Shown here one piece after another: positions 49,201-61,200 of a DNA stretch of 64,000 bases (position 1 is the first letter of the stretch; the number at the start of each line of letters is the position of its first letter). The stretch is from Schistosoma haematobium. Taxonomy: Eukaryota; Platyhelminthes; Trematoda; Strigeidida; Schistosomatidae. Under the pieces are notes generated by a model. That model saw only the letters and a program-made list of their open reading frames with translations, made no database searches and was not told the DNA's origin. The stretch is from contig NC_067196.1 in the NCBI RefSeq assembly GCF_000699445.3, forward strand, positions 87,460,364 to 87,524,363, read 5' to 3'. The position numbers and the translations under genes are program-made.

Positions 49201-52200
49201 AATTTATGTTATAACTTGTGGCCTGTGCGCCCTGCTAATGTAGAACGTAACGATACCGCCAATTAGAAAGCAGTGAATTATCGATCGGACCAATGACACA
49301 TAAAACCCGTGTGAGCAGTCTAGAGTCCTGATTGATCCTACTTTCCGCCTAGTCAAGCCAGTTAAGTTCAGTACACAAATCTCAGCCTCTGCGATATGAA
49401 TCAATTATTTCAAGCATACTGGGTTTATATACCAACCAAACAGACTACATCGTACCAATAAAATGGAAAATAACATTTGTACAAGATTTAGCCAAATGTG
49501 GCTGTGAATGTGTGAGGTGGTGATTAATAGACAGGGCATAATTCAAGAATGGTAAATCATACAATAATAGTTCATAGGTCAAAATAAAGCTCATAATAAG
49601 AGGGACATGAATATGTATAGTGTAGTTACTTAACAATTATACCATAAAAATACACTCATGGTACTGGTCCATAAATGGATCCCCAAAGTTACCATTCATT
49701 ATGCTTATCGGGGTATAACAATGTAATAGTCGTTTCTTGGAAATATTTTTCATGGAAATTTTCTATTTTTATTATGAATAAGGAAATCAATGAAATTCGT
49801 TGATTTTCATAACATTTTCTCTTGATAGATCTATTTGTTGGACAATTAATGAGTACACTTGAATGTGGTGAATGTTCATTCAAATCAACTACATTTGATC
49901 CATTTTGGGATTTAAGTTTACCAATACCGAAAGTAAGTTGTTCATTGTTTTGTACTAAAATTTAGAAGAAAATTCAATATATATTTTTTGGAATTTTATT
50001 CTTAGTTTTAAAATACAAAAAAAGAACGTGTTTGTAGTTTTGCAACATTGCGATTTCTTGATGCCCATATAGAGTCGAACCCCATAACACGTATAGGTCT
50101 CACTTGGCATCTATTCATAGATTGAGACAAAATATATTAAAGTATGCAAACATTTTACTGTGTTTAGTGTCATAATTTTCTAATGTTCAATAGACGCAAC
50201 CTTATGAAATAAGACGGAAAGGTTGTAGCTTAGGTACTTACTGGTTAGCGTTTTTTTAGCAAGGTTGTTTTCTGCAGGATGGGGTTGTTCATCCTCCTCC
50301 TTTATCCGGACTTGGGACCAGCAGTAACCCTAGAAGAGCTACTGATGGGGTTTGTGGCTAAGGTGGATGTATCGAATAGTTCCCAATTCTGTGAACTGTT
50401 TGGTTAACTTAGTCTTGTTATTAGAGTCTACATCATCACTGTCATCGCTGATGACAAATTGAATTAAATGTTTTTCAAAGTGCTAATAGCCGTTTGCGAT
50501 TGTTGAACTGAGTCGTGCTAGAAGGTGCAAGCCACCTTTTTGCGGTCAGGGCATAATCAATGATCGGCGTCGGGTGATATGGCACAAAATCTGTTGCACT
50601 AGTCCTGGTTTATTCACTATTTCTTTCTCCTAGAATTTAAATTTTAAAATAGTTTTGCACATTTTATTCCGTGAATTTATTCTTCATTCTAGAATCATAT
50701 TGTTTATACTTAGTGATTTTGCTATCACTGATAGTAATTTGGCATTTGTTTTGATAACTTCATTCGAGTGTGTTGATATGCTGTGGCAACTTGAATTGGT
50801 GAACATGTATGTGAGATTGTATTTTGTTATCTTCTAATTAGAAAGGTTCTAATTATGTGTCATGTAGCACTTGTAACACGTTATTTGACCTTCGATTCTA
50901 CCTGTATAATCATGTCAGTTAAAAGTCTAAATGGAACAAAGATGCCTGTTACTATCCATCTGGCATTTTAGTACTCTGATGAAACGGTTGGAAATGAGAT
51001 TTGTGTCATATTACGCAAACGTTTCCAACTGTCGTAGATTCAAGTGATAGGAGGTAACTTCATTAATAACAACATGTAAATGTTCGGATCAACAACATTT
51101 AATTCCTTATACTTTAGATTTCGATTAATACTGTGACAGAGTTTGGATAATTCATTCGAATGAATTGTTCTGTTGTTCAACTGATCATCATAAATCACTT
51201 GACCGTTTCTCCATTATTATTTAATACTGTTTGAAATCTATATGCAGAAATATATTTTTTAAATAATAACTTTTCTTAGTCATACTAAGTATACAGTATT
51301 CTGATATTCCTGTGGCTCAACTGATTGGATTCGAAACCGTGCTTGTTTATGATATTACTTGCTTACTTACGCCTGTTACCTCTCGTAGAGGAGCATAGAC
51401 CGCTCACCAGCACTCTCCATCCAACTCTGTCCTGGCCAGTCATTTCCATTTCTTTCCAGTTATTATTCATCCTTTTCATGTCTGCTTCCGATTCCTGACT
51501 TAGTGTGTTCTTCGGCCTTCCTCTTTCCCGTTTCCCTTCAGGATTCCAAGTTAGGACTTGCCTCGTGATGCAGTTTTATGATTTGCATAATGTATTTCCT
51601 ATCCACTTCCATCGTAGTTTTATAATTTCCTCTTCAGCTAGAAGTTGGTTAGTCCTCTCTCACAGAAGGCTGTTACTGATGGTATCCGACCAATGGATAT
51701 TGAGTATCTTGCGTAGACAATTTACGATGTTGAGTGCAATCTATTCTTTTTTTATCATGAAGTCAGTAATCAAATACTTAACATTATGACTCAGACTACT
51801 GATTATTACTAGTTACTAGAAATGTCATTCAATTTCGATCCGAATCTACTTAGAGTTCTGTTACAATTTAACTCTATCACGTACAAAAAAAAAGGAATTT
51901 GTTAGATAGATGGATCAACAAGCATATCATGTGCTCCATTTATATACGTGTTTATTGTCTATTTGATAGTAACGTGATGTTTACACGTTTATGTATATCG
52001 TCAATATCAAAATAAACCATATATATACATGTAATTGTTTCAAAGAAGATTTTTATTAATGCCCAATCAAAAGTACAAATTTATTTATGCCTTTTTTCTT
52101 TATAATGTTTATGTATATCTCATACTTGTTAAAATTCCAATGTACGTTTTGATGCCAGTTGAACAAATTGATTTGTAAAAACCAAAACTTTAAACAGAAT

Positions 52201-55200
52201 TGATCAAATAATAAACAGAGATAAATTTGAGACTGTAGTGGTGGAATCTAGTAAACTCTGTTCGTTTTATATGTGGGACTCGTTAGATGATGGGTGTTCC
52301 TGCATTTCAGAGTTGATGCTCACTCTATCAATCGAACCCAGATCGTATCAATATCAATATCAGGATGGTAATATTGTTTTGTATTCGATAAATAGTTCAG
52401 TTATCACCTTCTTGAATATTGATAATTGAGCAATCATTTTACACTCTTTATAGGGATAAGAGGTGAGGTTATTGAGGTTGTTCATTTTAAAGTAAGTTTT
52501 CATCACTAACTGACTTACACTGCATAGCTGTCGAGAAATAACACAGAACATTGAATTACTGTTACAGTCTACTCCGTGACTTTTCACTGTTGTGAACCAG
52601 TTAACCCAAACATACATACACGAATAAATTCAGCACTTTTGGGTTTCGTTTTGGTCACAGCACGTTCTAGGTCAGAATCCACATTTTCAACTTCAGTCAA
52701 TTTGTTGTGTTACTGGGCAAAATCGGATCACGATTTTCTTCCATCAATCAACAGCAACAATATTGCAATATTGATTTATCCAGTTTCATTGAGTGAATTA
52801 CGTGATTTATCACAACGCAATCAGCATTAATGTCTTAATAATACAACATGGATTTCTCCTATTTACTCAATCAGTGATATTTCAGCGATCCGATCAATTT
52901 ATTAATATTGTTTTTAAGTTGAGCAACCGATAGACAGCATGAATTTCATCATTTAATTTAAAGAGAAAAGGCATTACAGAATGAAATCAAAAGAGAGAAT
53001 CTAGTTTGTTCTGATTCAGATTCGAATTGTTAGTAATTGACGGGCCTAAGGTTAGCTTGACTACCAGTCACATCCATAATACCTATCGTAGAACCTCACA
53101 CATATGTCCATCAATTCAAGTTGCCACAGCATATCAACACACTCGAATGAAGTTATCAAAACAAATGCCAAATTACTATCAGTGATAGCAAAATCACTAA
53201 GTATAAACAATATGATTCTAGAATGAAGAATAAATTCACGGAATAAAATGTGCAAAACTATTTTAAAATTTAAATTCTAGGAGAAAGAAATAGTGAATAA
53301 ACCAGGATTAGTGCAACAGATTTTGAGTCTAGTCATTCAACTTCTCCGAACACTAGTTATGATAATTGTGAGGACCTCAACCATGTAGGCTGTACTTATC
53401 TACACGGCTCATTCCAACAGTCAAGGATTACATGAACTGATTCCATCATTTTCTGGTTCGACTATCCTTACAATCCCTTTACATCACTCTTACATCAGCA
53501 AACATCATGGGTGAATGTTGGTAGAGTTTTTTGGAGACCATTAGAAGTTCAATAAATCCAAGGAATAAGATCGATCATTTAAGAGACCATTGAGAATTAG
53601 GAAGTAAGGAACATCAATTTCTATTTAGTGTGGAATTCTTGGATAGTGTTTGACATGTCCTATAGCCTGCAAATTATCATGTGACAAAATCGCGAATCAA
53701 AACACTGACTTATACGACCTTGACCCTATGCCAAACCAATGACGCGTTAACAGGTACGAACAGTCTAGAATAGTCGGCTTCGAGTCCTTTTTGGTTCTTT
53801 TTGCCTTGCCCTGTCCTGCCCTGCTCACTGAGTCAAGAACACAGTCTCAACTTCCACTTTATGAACCATGTATTTTAGTCATACACAGTTTATATACAAG
53901 CAAACCAGAACTCATCACACCATAAAATAGAAAATAACAATTATACAAGACCAAAAAAGGTGGCTGTGAGTGTGAGACTAAATAATAGATTGGGAATAAT
54001 GTAAGAACAGTAAATCGTATAGTAATAGTCAATAGGTCAAATGAAAACTTATGATAAACGGAATATGGATATACATATAATGTAGTTGCTTAACAGTTAC
54101 ACAATAAGAATATATATATAGTCCATAAATTATTCCTAGCAGTTACCATTCATCTATTCCTTGTTGGGATATAACATTGGTCTTGGGTGCTGTTAGAGGT
54201 ATGAGGGCGGTTATCACTTCCCGGTTGCCCACACCGTGGAAGACTTCTTCTAGAGGTACCTGAAAAGGAAATTGGATAAAAAGTGGTCTTAGTGACCTGA
54301 GAGCGTGACCACAGTGTCCAAGGGACAACTGCTTGAAGTCGGTCACACACAACTTTTTGTGAGTAATTTTTGTGTTAGCTCCGTACTTGTTGAGACCTTA
54401 TCGCCGGAGACGGATATCCGTGGGATAAGGTGAAGTGTACATTTTTATGGTCGACCTTTTCTAACCCAACCCCTCCTTGTGGGAAGGCAGCATCTCTGTT
54501 GTGCTGGTTGTCCGAGGGAAACACCTTACTGCTGTCACACCTCTGTACAATCAGCAGTACGACCTCGCTCTAGGACTTTGTGTTTGCTGCTTCTAGTTCT
54601 ATCGTTGTTCAACCGACCTATCTGGCATGGTGGGACCTTGGGGAACGATTGATGTAGCCAGTATAGCTCGATTGGTTCATGACGATAGGCAAGCCCGACC
54701 ACCACGTCAAAGTAGCAACAACGGTCGGTGTACATATGTGCCTGGTTCTACGTTGTAGCTGACTGACTCCGATATAACAGTGTTCATTCACGATGTCTAT
54801 ATGAGCTGACCCATTGTATTCAAATCTCACACTGAGCATATTAACAAAAAACATTGTGCATAAATAATCTGTTATTAGAATTTATCTGTATGCTAGTAAT
54901 ATTAGATTATGTTTGTAAACATTTGATGATGTAACTTGTTAAATACCATGTCATCAATAAGATATTAACAAATTACACATAAATAAAACCATCATTATTA
55001 AATAAGGGATTTGTAGAAATTGTAATAATTTTTAATAGTTGGATTTATGAGTCGATTTTAGCTAGATCACCATTGAAAACCTGAAAGCAAGATCATTGAT
55101 GCTCATTTCTGAGGAGTCCCATACTAAAACGAAACAGCCATCCAATGATTGCAGGTTTTCAATAGTGGTCTGGCTTAAATCGACTCATGAATTCAACTAT

Positions 55201-58200
55201 TAAAAACCATCATTACCAATTTTCTCTTACTTCAATTTTATTTTAACTCTCTTCTCTTTCTTCTCTCAAACAGTAGTTGCTAAGTTTAATTTAGTTTTTT
55301 TCTGTCTTACTATTATTGATTTAATTTTTTTTTTCATTTTCGAGTAAATTATCTTCATTTACATTCAGCTTTACACCCTACTGTTTATCGATTTCTAAGG
55401 ATAACTTATTTACACTTATGATGGATATTCCGATAGAGAATAAGCAAGAGAATGATTCTTTTCTATATTATGTGATAATCTAATTGAGAAAAAAAATCTA
55501 TTTTTTCTCATGTTAACTAGATACCCTACTGTTTTGTGGTACTACTATTAATATTTCGAAACGTTGACTCATAGAATGTAAAAAAAAATTATCGTTTAGA
55601 ATAGTGAAGAGATAACAGGGAATGATAATTCTCTTCATGGATGATAAACAAAGATTTATTTGGAAGTTTATCTGGAATAGATGTATTCTAAGTAGTGATG
55701 ACAATCCAAGTACACATAAATTCTCTAACGCTGTACAGTTCTAGATATAAAATTCTTCATTCCTTTGATAGATAGTTCATTGTCCAGTTAGTTAGTAATC
55801 CTAAATTGAAGCGAAGGCCTTAGGTTCGATCGCTAGAGGTGGGGTCGTGGATGTGTATTGCTGGAGTTCCTCACTAATACGAAACAGCTGTTTAGTGCTT
55901 CCTGGATTTCAGTAATGTTTAACGTCGGTCTGCTCATGGGCATAAATTACGTTTCTATAAATTTCATTTAAGTTTCGATTCCATACTTAACATTGGGCAA
56001 CATAATCACTGATAATAGATCACAACGAAATCACTGTACCTTTATTGAATTTGAAATCGATTAGGTCATCCATATTTTCACTTTATTTTCAAACAAAAAA
56101 AAAACACAACAACAACTCGTTTCTATCCTAAAGTACATGTTTATTTCTTATAGTAATTATCTATCCCTTTTTTTTATATTTCCAACTATCATACTATCAA
56201 ATATCAACTTTATAATCAATCATTTCATTGCCATTCAATATTCATTGAAATTTATACACTGAATATCAGTAATTGTTTTCAATAATATCTAGTGTATTCA
56301 TGAAGTTATTGAAATTCTTTCTTACTTATTAGTAGTCTTCTGTTTAATTTCTTTCATCTTATACTATTCTCTTCATTTATAATTTATACTATATATATAT
56401 TTGTCTGTGTATTTATACTGTATGTATGCCGGGTTTTTAATTGTAACTCAATTACAATTTACTAGTCTGAACTTTGAATACAGCAATGAATTATAAGACA
56501 GTATTCATTATCAGGTGATTGCATATATATGCCTGTGTATTCAATGACACTATCAGTAATCAATAAATCAAACATAAGAAATTGTAAGTAAAAATGGATG
56601 GTGGCTAGTATTGGAATCCAGGACGCGCATTTTGTCCTAATTAGGATTTGTCAGCCGGACGTACCCGCATCCCAAAGTTGATGTTCACTCCGGGACTCGA
56701 ACCCAGTACCATCCGCTTCAAACGTCATCGCGTTATTCACTTAGCTACTGAGTTTTAATGAGCCCCAAATAGGACGAAACGCGAGTCCTGGATTCCACTG
56801 GTAGCCACCATCTATCTTTGCTTATAATGATTGTGACTTAAGGTAATATCGAGACAATCCGTACAGGATGCAGAAATGCCTATAAACAAGACTGATTGAT
56901 TGTAGTCCTAAAAATAGATGGTAAGATTCAAACAAACAGTACAAAATGAATGAGAAATTGTGCCTAATTATTCTTATAAATATAAATTTAGTCTATCTGT
57001 GACAAAATCTTGGTAGGGATATAAAAACCTGATATAACTTTTGCCTGTATGCGTCACCAGAATCACAGGCGAGATTCCTTTCTTACCAGTGAATTAAAGG
57101 AGTATACTAGCCAGTATTTTTTCTGTATTGATCTTTGACTATAAAACATGACCTGTGAATTCAGAACACATGCATAATCTTCAAGTCTTTGGTTATACAT
57201 GACTTCTAAGGATTTTTTGCGCATCGTTTGGTCACCAAGTTAGTATTGCTGAGACCAGATACACGGTAGAAAGTAGAGATAGTAGGTTAAGTGATAATCC
57301 GCTAACTACATTGCTAAGTTCTATATGCTGACGACAATCGGATGTTAGATACATTGGGTGAAACGCTCAGAGTCATCTCCGTTGGGTCCGATAATCTCAG
57401 TTTTTGTGTTCCACTAAGTTTTGACATGCCTTGTTCTTTCGTAATTCGTAATTCTCGAATTAACTCTTTCTTCTCGAGCCATATTCTTGATTGATATCAT
57501 TATTTTGACTAATTTGCTATGATATATATGCCTATCAAGTAGGTGAATATTCTCAAAGTCGCTATAACATCGCTCAAAGGTCGTCTATAAATGATAGTCT
57601 CACTCATCACACCTTATTCTTACACTTGGAGACTAATTGAATTACACTTATACAAGTAACTTTATAGTCACGTGTTGGCACGACACACGTATGGTGCAGG
57701 ATAGATATCAGTCTGTCTGTGTGTGGCGTAAATGCTTCATAGCAATTCACAGTGTATTTACGGATGGTTTAGGTGGAATATAAAGATGAATTTGAAAGAT
57801 ATGATTCAGTCACTAACTTTCAATCACATATGTTATCGAAATGATATTAATGCTGAAACCCAAAATATGTCACTAGTCGATCAACTCTATCAACTATGAA
57901 GTCGTGCCCATACCAAGATACACAAGCTTCCTTGTTTGTATCCCTTATGATAATTATGATAAGTGAGTGAAGATCTAAAATAATGGAAATTGTAATCCGT
58001 CACTTCGTTGAAGATGAATTCATTCCTGATTTTCTTACAACTCTGTAGTTCGAATATTATTTTATAATTCCCATATTTCTTAATGTTATTTTTTTCTTGG
58101 CATCTTTTTTTCTACTGTAATCAACATTAAGGTTTTTCCGACTTCATAGCTTTTGTTCTTCCATAATAAATTCCTCTCATTATACATACATGAGATGCTG

Positions 58201-61200
58201 TAATTTAGTCATATCAGTGAATATTTATACTAGGTCCTACTTCTATAATAACTAGCTAAACGACTGACTGACTAAGTTTAAGCGGGAGCTTCTATGAGGT
58301 GTTGAAATTGTTTTTTTAGTTTTTAATATGATCTTCATTGTCTTTTTTTCGTTTGCACCATCTCATTAATTTACTAGAAATCAAACGTCAGCATATTGGA
58401 TTGTTTAAATTTATTCACATCTAAAGAAGAACTAGATGGTAATGAAAGACCCGTAAGTTTCATATTATTATTAACATTTATTTATAATTGTAGACATGTT
58501 ATTGTTATTTTTGTCATTATTGGTGGTAGCAGTAATTGTGGTAATGTAGAGAACGAGGACTTGGTGGGGAAAACCAATTTATTGTTTTGTGCAAAATTAC
58601 AATGTCTTAGTTAAGTATGGAAACTATACATTAAATTCTTCATTTGCACATCCTTCCATCATTTGTCCTTCACATGGTTCATGCTTTCAATCCCGTTGTT
58701 ATTACAATTACTTTCTGTATCCCTTTCTGTTTTCTTCAGTTTAACCTTATTTTGACAGGCATTCCACTTCTGATTGATGTACATACTGCCTATATCTGTC
58801 GACGTAAGTAGTATACACAACAGTAGTAGTAATAGTTTTACTGTCAGTTTACTGATTAATGAAAGCCTGTACGATATTATTTTACTAACAATAACATTCT
58901 ATTAAAAATACAACGGTCAATTCAACTAGTTTAAACATTTTATACAACGAGTTAATAGCACTTTTTGATTGCCTAAACGAAAGTAAGGGAAACCTGTAAC
59001 TGGTTAATTCATAGTAAGATGTGTTTAGTTGTTTTGACCCGGATTCATACTTTGTTGTGAAAGTATATAGCATGTTCATAATTTGCATAATTAAAAAAGA
59101 TCAGTTGAGCTGTACTGTTATTTTTATCTTGATTGGTTATTTTATTTAACATTTTCGATGATAGATTATGCTTATTTTCTAGTTCTCAACCAAGAAATCT
59201 GAACCCATTGACGGACCTTAGGAAAACAGTCAGTGTTTTAGCGGGTTTATTCTGTGTTTTGGTCCATCAGTTCCTAGTTATTGTTCCCATTGTTCTGTGG
59301 ATTATACGTCAAGATAATAGTTGATTAAGTATCCATAACACATATATTCCACCCACCTTAGTCAATAAAGATTCATAGCTTCATCAATCGATTTGTCATT
59401 TTTATTAAGTACGTTGGATCTTACTTCAGGATTACTCACTTGTTCGTTCCACAATAAACAAGCAATGTTTTTATTTCAGAGATCTGACTAATAAATCCAT
59501 GCACACATTAATCTTTCGTTCATTTTACAATGAATTAAATTCAAGTAAGCAGAATGCAACTTTCTTGATCATTTTCATTACAGTTCAAAATCGTTTTCAA
59601 TAGCGTATTTACATTCACTTTTTTCTCCTTAGATCCCAAGTTTTTAAATGCTTTATAAATTTCCTTTATTTCACCAATTTATATTTTCTGGAATCTTATC
59701 GTTGTTACCTAATCTTTCCTATTTCCACTTATATTTCTACTACTGTGGTGTGTGCTACTGATATCGACAGATATAAGTAGTTTGTACCACCAATCGAAAG
59801 TGGAATGCCTGGAGGAAGAAGGTTAGGAGAATCGAATAGAAGTGAACGGTAACAGAGAGTGATTGGTATGGAAACGAAGGAACAACAAAGTCTGAGACGA
59901 TTGGTGGATATTTTGCAAATGATGTATTTACTGTATAGTTCTCAGATTTTACCAAGATATTCTGTAATGTTGTATTCGAACACATCTGATGCGTTTGGTC
60001 AGAACAACAATGAAAGCTTCTCAATTGAACCGCTCAGCTCATGGAATACCTATGCTATACTTTTATCCGTAAAATTTGATTTGTGCGGGAAGTTTTCAGT
60101 TATTCAATGGTGTTCTAGCTTAGATCATCTACAATCTCCACAAATCTTCATACTCATAAAATTAATTCGCATATATATCTATCAAGTCATGGAAACGAAA
60201 AATATATGTAATATGATAATTTATTGAACATGTGATTATTATTTCCACTTCATGTCAAAATGTTCTTTTTTCAACATGAACATATTCAAACATTACGCAT
60301 TAGCTTTAATAACGCTATTCATTTTCCAATAGGAAAAGACTACGTTCTATCGTTTCTGTCATAAAATATTGATAAATATCTATCTATTATATTTTACGAG
60401 TGTTGGTACAGTAAAGAATATGATTTCATTGGGATTATGAGACTACATAGTGTATGTGATGGAAAAGTTGGAAATTACATTGTGGATACCACATCAGTTG
60501 AATATATATATCGGACTTAGAAATGATCCGCATAAAACCTTGAGTTTTGGTTATCACTCATAAAAATGTTTGTCCAGTTATGAATGGAAATTGTCACTGT
60601 GGATTGGATTCGAATTCGTTCCATAATCACAGATATTATTACTACCGAGCTATTTGAACCAGCTTGATTCTTAAATTCAGTAAGGCTACTTTTCGGTTTA
60701 TAGAAATGTGTATTTTGTTATCATGACGAATAAGTCGGATTTCCGACTGGTTCGTAGGAGTTGTTTGAATCTTCCCTTTGTTGATGTTGAGGACTAAAAT
60801 TGATCAATCTTCTCTAGCATATGCGCATCTAGCATTACTACGTATTCATAAACATTTTAAGCTATCTGATAACCACTAGGAGTAGAAATTAGGGGGTTTG
60901 TTCCCTCCTATTCGAAACTCGTCCACTACACACGATTACACCTCAGTGTTGGTGTTTACCTTTATTGTGCAAGCTAGTTGGATATATTAACTCATTAGCT
61001 AAATAGATAACGCGTCTGTCGTTTGAAACGAAAGGTTGCCGGGTTCGAGTCCCACTGCGAGTGTCTACACAGCTCCAGATAAACCCAGCTGACAGGTTCC
61101 AAAATGGGATGAAACTCACATGGATTCTATAGCTAGCCACTTTCTAACTCTGTTTAAAAGGCAGCTGAATATTTTTACATTAATATTTTATTTTACCCCA

